Positions 1 through 9,625 of a stretch of DNA of 38,532 bases are shown one piece after another. How positions within the stretch are numbered: position 1 is the first letter of the stretch; each line of letters begins with the position of its first letter. The position numbers and the translations under genes were made by a program. The DNA is from Verrucomicrobiota bacterium (GTDB taxonomy: Bacteria > Verrucomicrobiota > Verrucomicrobiia > Limisphaerales > VHCN01), in assembly GCA_016871675.1 (NCBI GenBank), contig VHCN01000029.1:1-38532 (forward strand), written 5' to 3'. The notes below the pieces were generated by a model, which worked only from the letters and a program-made list of their open reading frames with translations, did no database searches and was not told the DNA's origin.

Positions 1-451
1 GAATCTTGTTCTGCTCGTCCACGCCATAGACGCCGAAGAGGCAGAAGGAGAGGCACTGCATGCAGTTGGTGCAGCGGTCGTAGTCAATGACCGGGAACCA
101 CGGCTTCCACTCGCCGTGGCGCGCGGCGCCCGTCTCGGCGCGCGTGGTCTCGGCCAGCTCGGCTATGCGGCCGGTGTCGAGGCCGGTGATGTCGTGGAAG
201 CGCACGGAGTCGCCGCCGGAAACGCCCTCGGCGTCGAGCCTGCCGCCGCCGGCGAATTTGCCGAGCACGAGCAACGAGCCGCGCTCATGCGGCGCGACGC
301 GTCCGCTCCCGCTCTGCGGGACGCGAGTGACGGCGAAGCCTTTCTCCAGCAGCGCGGTCAGCGCAGAGAGGCGGTCGGTGCTGTCGAGCGGTCGGGCATC
401 GGCGCCTTCGTAGAGGACGACGCGGAGGGTGGATTCTGCGGTCAGGCTCAT
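1..451 (-). CDS. 4Fe-4S ferredoxin-type protein (partial, C-terminus off the left edge)
   Basis: The frame opens at ATG 451 and is still open at base 1, so only the first 150 codons are present. The first ~115 residues match no family I can name. Near residue 128 the sequence reads CTNCMQCLSFC, a C-x2-C-x2-C-x3-C pattern that normally binds a 4Fe-4S cluster, preceded by VIDYDRC as in bacterial ferredoxin-type domains. A second cluster may lie beyond the edge. The likely role is electron transfer or redox chemistry; no substrate can be named. The lactonase gene lies 18 bases upstream on the same strand, so the two may be co-transcribed. The iron-sulfur motif is clear; the wider function is unknown. 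Confidence 0.75.
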   Translation of the reverse strand, partial: MSLTAESTLRVVLYEGADARPLDSTDRLSALTALLEKGFAVTRVPQSGSGRVAPHERGSLLVLGKFAGGGRLDAEGVSGGDSVRFHDITGLDTGRIAELAETTRAETGAARHGEWKPWFPVIDYDRCTNCMQCLSFCLFGVYGVDEQNKI

Positions 452-469
452 AATCGGAACCTCTTGAGT

Positions 470-1654
470 TCAATTCAGCGGCAGAAACTTCATGCACACC
501 GGTGCGCCGACTTCGAGTTTTGTTCCGGTGGCCGTGAGTTTTCCCGTCGCGGTGTCCACGCGGAAGAGCGCGATGTTGTCGGAGCCCTGCCCTTCCGTGA
601 ACAACCACCTTCCCGTGGGGTCGAGGTTGAAGTTGCGCGGTGTTTTCACTTCTGCGGGCGCGTTCTGCACGAGGGTGAGGCGCCCGTCAGGTGCGATGGC
701 AAAGACTGCGATGGTGTCGTGGCCACGGTTGGAGCCGTAAAGAAACCTGCCGCCCGGATGCGCCACAACTTCCGCCGTGCTCCAACCGGCCTTGGGGCCG
801 GGGCCGTCCGCTGCGGGCAGCGTGGACAGGGTTTGCAATTCCCGCAACGCCCCGGTCGCGGCGTCAAAGCTGAAGGCCGTCATCGTGAGCGTGATCTCAT
901 TGATGACGTAGGCGAACTTGCCGTTCGGGTGAAACGTGAAGTGTCGGGGCCCGCTGCCGGGCGGGACGGTCACGAACGGGGGATCGTTCGCGGTCAACGT
1001 CCCCTTGGCCGGGTCGAGTTTGTAGATGAGGATCTTGTCGAGGCCGAGGTCCGCGACGAAGGCGAAGCGATTGTCGGGAGACAAGTTCACGGAGTGCGCA
1101 TTGGGCTGGCTCTGGCGTTTCGTCACGCTCTTGCCCGCGTGCTGCACGAAGCCCGTGTGCTCGCCGACAGAGCCGTCGGGCCGGATCGGCAACGCGACGA
1201 CACTGCCGCCGCCGTAGTTCGCGGCGAGCGCGACCCGCCCGCTGCGATCCACCGAAATGTGGCACGGCCCTGCGCCGACGGACGACGCCTGACTGAGCAG
1301 CTTGAGCTTGCCATCAGCTTGGATGGCAAACGCGCTCACGCCGCCACCCTTCTTGCCGTTCACGTCCGCGACTTCGCCGACGGCGTAAAGGCTGCGCCCG
1401 TTCGGGTGAATCGCGAGGAAAGAAGGGTTGGTCGCCTCGCCCGCGAGTTCCGGCTTGCCGACTTCGCCGGTGGCGGCGTTGAACGTGAACGTGTAAATCC
1501 CCTGGCTCTTCTTGGCGGTGTAAGTGCCGACGTAGGCCCGGAACTTCGTCGGCGTCGCGCCGGATCTGGTATCGGAGACGGTGCCGCACGAGCAAACCCA
1601 TGCGACGGAGACGGAACAAAGCAGAACCTTGAGGATGAGGCGGTGGCGTTTCAT
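470..1654 (-). CDS. Lactonase-family seven-bladed beta-propeller, probable lipoprotein
   Basis: A 394-residue protein of the 6-phosphogluconolactonase/lactonase beta-propeller family (Pgl/YbhE-like). Family marks are YVGTYT near the N-terminus, repeated blades such as FLAIHPNGRSLYAVGE and GPCHISVDRSGRVALAANY, then GPRHFTFHPNGKFAYVINE and the late PRNFNLDPTGRWLFTEGQ. ATG 1654 is preferred over an upstream TTG at 1690 because it gives a basic start (MKRHR), a hydrophobic stretch and a Cys at residue 23 (WVCSC). That looks like an imperfect lipobox, so the protein is probably exported and membrane anchored. An exported location argues against a role in the cytosolic pentose phosphate pathway; many family members have no proven substrate. 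It is divergent from dxs. Confidence 0.85.
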   Translation of the reverse strand: MKRHRLILKVLLCSVSVAWVCSCGTVSDTRSGATPTKFRAYVGTYTAKKSQGIYTFTFNAATGEVGKPELAGEATNPSFLAIHPNGRSLYAVGEVADVNGKKGGGVSAFAIQADGKLKLLSQASSVGAGPCHISVDRSGRVALAANYGGGSVVALPIRPDGSVGEHTGFVQHAGKSVTKRQSQPNAHSVNLSPDNRFAFVADLGLDKILIYKLDPAKGTLTANDPPFVTVPPGSGPRHFTFHPNGKFAYVINEITLTMTAFSFDAATGALRELQTLSTLPAADGPGPKAGWSTAEVVAHPGGRFLYGSNRGHDTIAVFAIAPDGRLTLVQNAPAEVKTPRNFNLDPTGRWLFTEGQGSDNIALFRVDTATGKLTATGTKLEVGAPVCMKFLPLN

Positions 1655-1794
1655 GCGTGGAGCTAAGCAGACCCGGGGTGTCGAGTTCAAGCGAACCCTT
1701 CGCGTCGCCGGGGACGATGGGTTTTTCCTTTGTTTGCGGTGAAAATGCGGGTAGAAATTCGGCCGCCCGGCGCGTGTCGGGCTTTGTCATTCCT

Positions 1795-3777
1795 ATGAGC
1801 CGATACCTCGACATGGTGGACCAGCCCGCCCACCTCAAGAAACTCAAGCTCGACCAGCTTCAGCAACTCGCCGGCGAGGTGCGCGAGGAACTCATCACCA
1901 AGCTCGCCAAGGGCGGCGGCCATCTCGGCCCCAACCTCGGCGTCGTCGAACTGACCATCGCCATGCACATGGTCTTCGACACGCCGCGCGACAAGTTCGT
2001 GTGGGATGTCAGCCACCAGTCCTACGTCCACAAACTCTTTACCGGCCGCAAGGCGCGCTTCGGCACCATCCGCCAGACGGACGGCCTCAATGGCTTCTCG
2101 CTGCGGACTGAAAGCGAGCACGACTGCTACGGCGCCGGGCACGCGGGCACCGCGCTCTCGGCCGCGCTTGGCATGTGCGCGGCGCGAGACCAGCGCAAGA
2201 GCAGTGAGAATGTGGTGTGCGTCTTCGGCGATGCCGCGCTCACCAACGGCATCAGCTACGAGGCGCTGAACAACATCGCGCACACCACGCGCAAGTTCAT
2301 TGGCATCCTCAACGACAACGAGTGGAGCATCGCGAAAAACGTCGGCGCCATCGCCGGTTACCTCAACCAGATCATCACGCACCCGCGCTACAACCGGCTC
2401 CGCAAGGAATTCGAGGCCCTCCTGAGGCGCCTCCCCGCCGGCGAGATCACTTCCAAGCTCGGCATCAAGGCCGAGGAAGCGATCAAGGCCGTGGCCGCGG
2501 AGGTTTCACTCAAGCACAAGCCCGCCAGCCCCGATGCCGATGGCCGCGGTGGTTCCGGAAGCAGCCTCATCTTCGAGGAAATGGGCCTGCGCTACCTCGG
2601 CCCCATCGACGGGCACGACCTGCCGCTGCTCATCAGGACGCTCGAGTTTGCGAAGCACTGCGACGAACCCATCGTGCTCCACGTCCTCACTCAAAAGGGC
2701 AAGGGCTACGATGTCGCGATCAAGCACCCGGAGAAATTCCACGGCCTCGGGCCTTACGACATCACCACCGGCAACACCCCGCCCTCCAAACCCGGCACCG
2801 CGCCTGCGTATCAGGACGTCTTTGGCGCCGCGATGGTGCGGCTTTGCCAGAAGGACACCACGCTCGTCGGCATCACCGCGGCGATGCCCAGCGGCACCGG
2901 CCTCAAGGCGCTCGAAAAGGCCCTGCCGCAGCGCTACTACGACGTCGGCATCGCCGAGGAGCACGCCGTCATCTTCGCCGCCGGCATGGCCACGATGGGC
3001 TTCCATCCCGTCGTCGCGATTTATTCCACGTTCCTCCAGCGCGCCTACGACTGCATTCATCACGACGTCTGCCTGCAAGACCTGCCGGTGATCTTCTGCA
3101 TGGACCGCGCGGGCCTCTCGGCCAACGACGGCCCGACGCATCACGGCCTCTTCGACATCGCGTATCTGCGCTGCCTGCCGAATGTCATCGCGATGGCGCC
3201 GAAGCACGAAGACGAGTTGGTAGACATGATGTTCACCTGCTCGCTGCAGAAGCACCCGACGTTCATCCGCTACCCGCGCGGCGCGGCCGAGGGCGTGCCC
3301 ATCAAGGAATCGCCCGCCCTGCTCGAAATCGGCAAGGCCGAAGTCACGCGGCACTTTGCAAACACCGGCGGACGCAAGGTCGCGCTCTTCGGTCTCGGCA
3401 ACCTGCACTCCATGGCGAAGCAGACAGCGGAAACACTCGCCGCGGAGGGCTTCGACTGCGCAGTGATCAACCCGCGCTTCACCAAGCCACTCGACGCGGG
3501 CGCGCACGAGTTCTTCGGCAACGCCGCGGACATCGTCGTCACGTTTGAAGACCACGCGCTGACCGGCGGCTACGGCAGCGCGGTGCTCGAACTTTTCGCC
3601 GAGAAGCACCTCACCACGCCCGTGGTGCGCATCGGCTGGCCCGACCAGTTCATCGAGCACGCCACCACCGTGGATTACCTCCGCAAGAAACACGGGCTCA
3701 CCGTCGAGAACGCAGTCGCGCAAGTGAAGGCGACTTCACCCGCGACCGACGCCGTGAAGCTCGCCGCCGTGAGTTGA
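1795..3777 (+). CDS. dxs: 1-deoxy-D-xylulose-5-phosphate synthase
   Basis: A 660-residue thiamine-diphosphate enzyme that condenses pyruvate and glyceraldehyde 3-phosphate, the first step of the MEP isoprenoid pathway. Family marks seen: GGGHLGPNLGVVELT with His43, WDVSHQSYVHKLFTGR, GHAGTALSAALGM, the cofactor/Mg motif GDA (145-147) followed by NDN (173-175), the catalytic Glu388 in DVGIAEEHA, and DRAGLSANDGPTHHG. Length is close to the usual ~620-640. The third position of the GDG cofactor motif is Ala instead of Gly. ATG 1795 was chosen because the family start (near LKKLKLDQLQQLAGEVR) follows shortly; an upstream in-frame start at 1657 adds 46 unconserved residues. No Shine-Dalgarno is visible. 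A HIT-family gene follows 50 bases downstream and may be co-transcribed. Confidence 0.95.
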   Translation: MSRYLDMVDQPAHLKKLKLDQLQQLAGEVREELITKLAKGGGHLGPNLGVVELTIAMHMVFDTPRDKFVWDVSHQSYVHKLFTGRKARFGTIRQTDGLNGFSLRTESEHDCYGAGHAGTALSAALGMCAARDQRKSSENVVCVFGDAALTNGISYEALNNIAHTTRKFIGILNDNEWSIAKNVGAIAGYLNQIITHPRYNRLRKEFEALLRRLPAGEITSKLGIKAEEAIKAVAAEVSLKHKPASPDADGRGGSGSSLIFEEMGLRYLGPIDGHDLPLLIRTLEFAKHCDEPIVLHVLTQKGKGYDVAIKHPEKFHGLGPYDITTGNTPPSKPGTAPAYQDVFGAAMVRLCQKDTTLVGITAAMPSGTGLKALEKALPQRYYDVGIAEEHAVIFAAGMATMGFHPVVAIYSTFLQRAYDCIHHDVCLQDLPVIFCMDRAGLSANDGPTHHGLFDIAYLRCLPNVIAMAPKHEDELVDMMFTCSLQKHPTFIRYPRGAAEGVPIKESPALLEIGKAEVTRHFANTGGRKVALFGLGNLHSMAKQTAETLAAEGFDCAVINPRFTKPLDAGAHEFFGNAADIVVTFEDHALTGGYGSAVLELFAEKHLTTPVVRIGWPDQFIEHATTVDYLRKKHGLTVENAVAQVKATSPATDAVKLAAVS

Positions 3778-3827
3778 GTTTCCCGGCGCCCCAAACGCCC
3801 GACGCCTCCGACATTGGCGAACCGCCC

Positions 3828-4172
3828 ATGAGCAGCACGCTCTTCGAACGAATCGCCGCGCGCGAAATCCCGGCCGACATCGTCTTCGAGGATGAGCATG
3901 TCGTCGCCTTTCGCGACATCGCGCCCAAAGCCCCGGTTCACATACTTGTCGTCCCTCGCAAGCCGATCGCGAGGGTTGGTGAGGCCGACGCAACGGATCA
4001 AGCACTGCTTGGCCACCTGCTCTTGAAGGCCGCGGAAGTCGCGCGGGCGGCGGGACTCGGCCCGACGGGATTCCGCCTCGTCATCAACAACGGCCGCGAC
4101 GGCGGCGAAAGCGTGCCGCACCTGCACGTCCACATCCTCGGCGGGCGCATGCTGGGCTGGCCGCCGGGTTGA
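3828..4172 (+). CDS. HIT-family (HINT-like) nucleotide hydrolase
   Basis: A 114-residue histidine-triad protein. The C-terminal HLHVHIL is the triad motif H-x-H-x-H, and the N-terminal block (TLFERIAAREIPADIVFEDE) together with APKAPVHILVVPRKPI is typical of the HinT/PKCI branch. These proteins hydrolyse purine nucleoside phosphoramidates and aminoacyl-adenylates in the cytosol. The length is normal for HinT. ATG 3828 is used; a TTG at 3774 overlapping the dxs stop would add 18 residues that do not look like the family. It follows dxs by 50 bases on the same strand and converges on eno with only 12 bases between the stops. Confidence 0.92.
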   Translation: MSSTLFERIAAREIPADIVFEDEHVVAFRDIAPKAPVHILVVPRKPIARVGEADATDQALLGHLLLKAAEVARAAGLGPTGFRLVINNGRDGGESVPHLHVHILGGRMLGWPPG

Positions 4173-4184
4173 CCGTGACGCCGG

Positions 4185-5465
<1,281 letters not shown>

Positions 5466-5561
5466 TTACGTGTGCCCGATGGCAAACGCATCATTAGGTG
5501 CGGACCCGGGTGAGTCAAGCGGAGGGGCGGAAAAGCCCGTGCGATTCGAAGCCTGCGGTCG

Positions 5562-6320
5562 TCATTGCGCGCACCAGCCGCCGTCGATGAGGAAGTCCGT
5601 GCCCGTCATGAAAGCCGCGCCCTCGGAGCAGATGAACTTCGCGAGCGCACCGACTTCCTCAACCTTGCCCCAGCGCCCAAGCGGAATCTTCGATGTAAAC
5701 GTCTGCGCGAGCTCGGGATTGTTGAGGATCGTCATGTTCATCTCCGTGGCGAACGGCCCCGGGCTGATGGTGTTCACCGTGATGCCGTCGGGCGCAAGCT
5801 CGAGCGCGAGCGCGCGGGTAAAGCCCATGATACCGGCCTTGGCGGTGCTGTAGGGCGTGCGGTGCGCGATGGACACATGGCCCATCGTCGAGGCGAGGCC
5901 GATGATGCGCCCGTAGCCAAGCGGCTTCATCTGCGGCACGAACGCGCGGCACATGAGGAAGGTGGAGATGAGCGTCGTGTCCATCACGGCCCGGAACTCC
6001 GCGAGCGTGAAGTCCTGCACGGGCTTGCGGATGTTGATGCCCGCGTTATTGACGAGGATGTGGACCTTGCCGAATCGCGCGAGAACGTCCCGTTGCAACC
6101 GGCCCACCGCGGCCTCGTCGGTGACGTCAGCCGGGAAGGCCTCCGCATCCACGCCCGTGGCGCGCAATGCGGCGACCGTCGAGTCGAGCTCGGCCTGTGT
6201 GCGCGAGCTGAGCGCGACCTTGACACCCGCGCCGCCGAGAGCGAGGGCGATGGCCTTGCCGAGGCCGCGACCGCCACCGGTGATCATCGCCACTTTGCCG
6301 GGGAGGGTTTTGTCGCTCAT
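5562..6320 (-). CDS. Classical short-chain dehydrogenase/reductase
   Basis: A 252-residue NAD(P)-dependent oxidoreductase of the classical SDR family. Seen in order: the dinucleotide motif TGGGRGLG (14-21), SSR at 38-40, D65 in the adenine-binding position, NNAG (91-94), catalytic Ser144, Tyr157 and Lys161 (YSTAK), and PGPFATEM followed by a C-terminal GTDFLIDGGWCAQ. The position that usually holds the fourth catalytic residue, Asn (in NLxxxF), is Thr116 in VMDTTLISTF. ATG 6320 gives a standard N-terminus (SDKTLPGKVAMITGG); a longer frame to 6446 adds unconserved sequence. The substrate cannot be told from sequence; the nearest general likeness is to gluconate 5-dehydrogenase/3-oxoacyl-reductase-type members. 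It is divergent from the tricorn-type protease gene. Confidence 0.92.
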   Translation of the reverse strand: MSDKTLPGKVAMITGGGRGLGKAIALALGGAGVKVALSSRTQAELDSTVAALRATGVDAEAFPADVTDEAAVGRLQRDVLARFGKVHILVNNAGINIRKPVQDFTLAEFRAVMDTTLISTFLMCRAFVPQMKPLGYGRIIGLASTMGHVSIAHRTPYSTAKAGIMGFTRALALELAPDGITVNTISPGPFATEMNMTILNNPELAQTFTSKIPLGRWGKVEEVGALAKFICSEGAAFMTGTDFLIDGGWCAQ

Positions 6321-6451
6321 GGTGGCGAGGTTGTCGCATCGGCCCGGCAGAATGGCAAGGCGAGGTTCGGGTGCAGGCGGTTGTCCGGGCCGCGAAATGC
6401 CTCCTTCCCTTTTCGGAGGTGCTCGCCTACAACCTTCCGCCACCAAATCAA

Positions 6452-9400
6452 ATGAAACATTTGCCGCGCTCCCTGGCCTCAGCCTGCCTTCTGTCTTGCG
6501 CGGTCATGCGCCTCGAAGCGCAACTCCCGCCGCCCGCCACCGAGCCGATCATCGGCGCGCGCATGCCCGCGCTCAGTCCCGATGGCAAGCGCCTTGCATT
6601 CGTGTATCGCGGCGACATCTGGGCTGCATCCAGCGACGGCGGGCGCGCCGTGCCGATCACGTCGCACGTGGAGATGGATGCTTATCCGCAGTTTTCGCCG
6701 GACGGGCGCTGGGTTGCATTCGCCACGCGTCGCAACGGCGGCTGGGACACGTTCGTGGTGCCGGCCGAGGGCGGTCCCGTGCGCCAGCTCACGTGGCACT
6801 CCGGCTCGGAGCTTCCCTTCGGTTGGAGTCCGGACGGCAAACAAATCCTCTTCGCGGGCAAGCGGGAGTCGCCGAACTTCGGCATCTACGCCCTGAACGT
6901 CACCACACTGCAATCCGACCGCTTGTGCGAGGATTACGCGCAGCTCTGGTATCCAAACTACTCGCCCGACGGGAAGACCATCGTGTATGGCCGCTACGGA
7001 TTCCCGTGGTGGCGGCCGCGCTACACCGGCGCCGCGGCGCAACAAGTCTGGCTCCTGAACACCACCGACAACTCCCGCCGCGCCCTCACGCAGGACGACC
7101 GGCAGCACCTCTGGAGCCGCTTCCTCCCCGATGGCAGGCGCATCGTAACTGTCACTGTCGGCGAACCCACGCCGAGCGCGAGCCCGCTCGATGAGCCCAT
7201 CCCGAAAATGTCCGACAACCCGATGCGCACCCCGAATCTCTGGGTCTTCGACCTGCAGGGCAAAGCCACGCAACTCACGACCTTCATCGGCGGCGGCGTC
7301 CGCTCGCCATCGGTTGCGGCGAAATCCGGCGACATCGCCTTCGAGCAGGGCGTGGATGTGTGGCTGCTCAGGGGCGGAAAGGGCGCCCCGGCGAAAATCT
7401 CGCTCCATGTCGGGGCCGACGAGAAACAGACCGCCCGCCGGCGCGAACGAATCACGACCGGCGTGACCGAGGCCGAGCTTTCGCCCGACGGCAAGACGTT
7501 CGCCTTCGGGCTGCGCGGCGAAATCTGGACCATCCCGACCGACAAGCCGAAAGGAACAGCCGCGCGCAATGCCGAATTCGCCAAGCGCCTCACGGATTGG
7601 GCCGGGGACGACTCGGACTTTTCGTGGTCGCACGACAGCAAGAAGCTTTACTTCACCTCCGATCGGGACGGGAACAGCCGCGTCTACGAACTCGACGTCG
7701 AGAGCCGCGGCGTGAAATGCCTCTGGTCGCACGACGAGGCCGCGGCGCACCTGCACCTCTCGCCCGATGGCAAGCAACTCGGCTTCTGGGTCGGCGGACC
7801 GGCGGCGGGACTCTACACCGTCACGCTCAACAACGGCGAGGCGCGCCGCGTCGCAAGCGTTCCCGGCTCGCATTGGCGCGACCTCGCGGGCGGATTCTCG
7901 TGGTCCACGGACATGCGGTGGATCGCCTTCATGAAGCGAAGCCCGAGCCGCGCGTGGAATGTTTTCGTCGTCCCCTCCGACGGCGGCGAACCGGTGAACG
8001 TCACCCGCCTCAACGCCGGCCACTCCATGCCCCGATGGGGACACGACGGCCGGACGCTGTATTTCCAAAGCGACCGCGAGGGCAGCGGCCTCTACGCGCT
8101 CGCGCTCGTCCCCGAGACGTATCGCAGCGGGGACACGGACGTGAAGTATGAGCGGCTCAAGGAAGGCTCAAAAGTCGAGATCGACTTCAATGACATCCAC
8201 CGCCGTATCCGCAAACTCACAGGCCAGGCACCTCAAGCCGACATTTACCCCGCGCCCGACGGGACGGTCTTCTTCATCTCCGAGAGCGACATCTGGTCGA
8301 TCAGTTATGACGGCAAGGAGACGAAGCGCCTGACCACCGGCGGCGGGAAGATGGGCTTCCGCCTGGCCAACGACGGCCGCCGCGCGTGGTGGACCCAGGG
8401 CGGCGAGATGTTCCACGGCAACGCGAGTGCCGGCCTGAGCGGCACCAAGGTCACTTTTACCGCCGAGTTCAATTACGACATCGCCGCACAGCGCAAGGCC
8501 GCCTTCGCCGAGTTTTGGCGGTCCTATCAGCACAATTTCTACGATGCCAATTTCCACGGTCGCGACTGGGCTGCGATGCGCACGCGCTACGAACCGATGC
8601 TCGCGGCCGTCGAGACGCACGAGGAGTTCGCGAGCCTGCTGTCGATGCTCGTCGGCGAACTCGAGGCTTCGCACACCGAGGTCCAGCCCGCCACGAACAA
8701 CGCCACGACGGACCCCGTCACGCCGCACCTCGGGTTTACGTTCGACTACTCGCACAAGGGCGCGGGCGTGAAGGTCGCTGCCGTCCCCCCCGGATCGCCC
8801 GCTTCGTTCAAGGAGACGCTCATCAACCCGGGCGAGATCATCCTCGCGATCAATGGCACCGACGTCTCGCTCGACGAAAAACTCTTCCAGTCCATCAACG
8901 ACAAGCAGGACCGTGAGTTCGAATTCCTCGTCAGCACAAACGGCAGCAGGACCGGCGCGCGCAAGGTCCGCTACCGGCCGATGAGCGGAACGGAGTTCGA
9001 CGATCTCGCCTACAAGAACCGCACCGAGCGGCTGCGCAAAGTCACCGAGCAAAAGGGCAACGGCCGCATCGGCTACCTCCACATCTCCGCGATGGGTTTT
9101 CAAAATCAGGTGCAATTCGAGCGCGAGGCCTACGAATACATCTCCGGCAAGCAAGCCATGATCATCGACGTGCGCTTCAACCGCGGCGGCAACATCTCCG
9201 ACAATCTCATCGACATGCTCGAGCGCAGGCAATACGGCTGGTTCCGACCGCGCGACGACAATCCCGAGCCGCAACCGCCCCGCGCGTGGGACCGCCCCGT
9301 CATCGTGCTCATGAACGAGCACAGCTATTCCAACGGCGAGATGTTCCCCTACTCGATGCGCCAGCGCGGACTCGGCCGCATCGTCGGCATGCCGACGCCG

Positions 9401-9625
9401 GGCTACGTCATCTGGACCACCGAACTCCGCCTCGTGGACGGCACACGCGCGCGCATGCCGCTCTCGGGCGTCTTCCGCATGGACGGCACCTGCATGGAAA
9501 ACCGCGGCGAGCAACCCGACGTCCAGCTCTGGCTCACGCCCGACGACTGGCTCAACGATCGCGACCCGCAACTCGACAAAGCGATCGAACTCCTCCTCCC
9601 GCCGAAGCCTGCACCGACGAACTAA
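6452..9625 (+). CDS. Exported tricorn-type S41 protease
   Basis: A 1057-residue protein with the tricorn protease layout. A signal peptide (~1-24, ending LEAQ) is followed by two WD40/TolB-like beta-propellers (~30-680, with repeats such as PALSPDGKRLAFVYRGDIW and PQFSPDGRWVAFATRRNG). A first core half, a PDZ domain (~760-840, HLGFTFDYSH to INGTDVSLDE) and the second core half follow. All four tricorn catalytic positions can be matched: Ser740-His741 (ELEASHTEV), nucleophile Ser960 (HSYSNGE) and Glu1016 (CMENRGEQPD). In archaea tricorn degrades peptides downstream of the proteasome in the cytosol; the signal peptide here points to the periplasm or exterior. ATG 6452 is the start that gives the signal peptide. 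Its stop overlaps the convergent aminotransferase stop by a few bases. Confidence 0.92.
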   Translation: MKHLPRSLASACLLSCAVMRLEAQLPPPATEPIIGARMPALSPDGKRLAFVYRGDIWAASSDGGRAVPITSHVEMDAYPQFSPDGRWVAFATRRNGGWDTFVVPAEGGPVRQLTWHSGSELPFGWSPDGKQILFAGKRESPNFGIYALNVTTLQSDRLCEDYAQLWYPNYSPDGKTIVYGRYGFPWWRPRYTGAAAQQVWLLNTTDNSRRALTQDDRQHLWSRFLPDGRRIVTVTVGEPTPSASPLDEPIPKMSDNPMRTPNLWVFDLQGKATQLTTFIGGGVRSPSVAAKSGDIAFEQGVDVWLLRGGKGAPAKISLHVGADEKQTARRRERITTGVTEAELSPDGKTFAFGLRGEIWTIPTDKPKGTAARNAEFAKRLTDWAGDDSDFSWSHDSKKLYFTSDRDGNSRVYELDVESRGVKCLWSHDEAAAHLHLSPDGKQLGFWVGGPAAGLYTVTLNNGEARRVASVPGSHWRDLAGGFSWSTDMRWIAFMKRSPSRAWNVFVVPSDGGEPVNVTRLNAGHSMPRWGHDGRTLYFQSDREGSGLYALALVPETYRSGDTDVKYERLKEGSKVEIDFNDIHRRIRKLTGQAPQADIYPAPDGTVFFISESDIWSISYDGKETKRLTTGGGKMGFRLANDGRRAWWTQGGEMFHGNASAGLSGTKVTFTAEFNYDIAAQRKAAFAEFWRSYQHNFYDANFHGRDWAAMRTRYEPMLAAVETHEEFASLLSMLVGELEASHTEVQPATNNATTDPVTPHLGFTFDYSHKGAGVKVAAVPPGSPASFKETLINPGEIILAINGTDVSLDEKLFQSINDKQDREFEFLVSTNGSRTGARKVRYRPMSGTEFDDLAYKNRTERLRKVTEQKGNGRIGYLHISAMGFQNQVQFEREAYEYISGKQAMIIDVRFNRGGNISDNLIDMLERRQYGWFRPRDDNPEPQPPRAWDRPVIVLMNEHSYSNGEMFPYSMRQRGLGRIVGMPTPGYVIWTTELRLVDGTRARMPLSGVFRMDGTCMENRGEQPDVQLWLTPDDWLNDRDPQLDKAIELLLPPKPAPTN

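Noticed and set aside
116-1666. 516-codon open frame on the plus strand
   Set aside because: Antisense to the lactonase gene and the 4Fe-4S protein; composition is Arg/Gly-rich and no family is seen.
1655-1794. Sigma-70 promoter between lactonase and dxs
   Set aside because: TTGCGG and TAGAAA are visible but only 12 bases apart, so they do not form a normal promoter.
4173-4184. Shared terminator between the HIT and eno genes
   Set aside because: Only 12 bases separate the stops and no convincing stem with T-run could be built.
6400-6419. CCTCC/GGAGG hairpin upstream of the tricorn-type gene
   Set aside because: The stem is only five bases with a ten-base loop, too weak to call.
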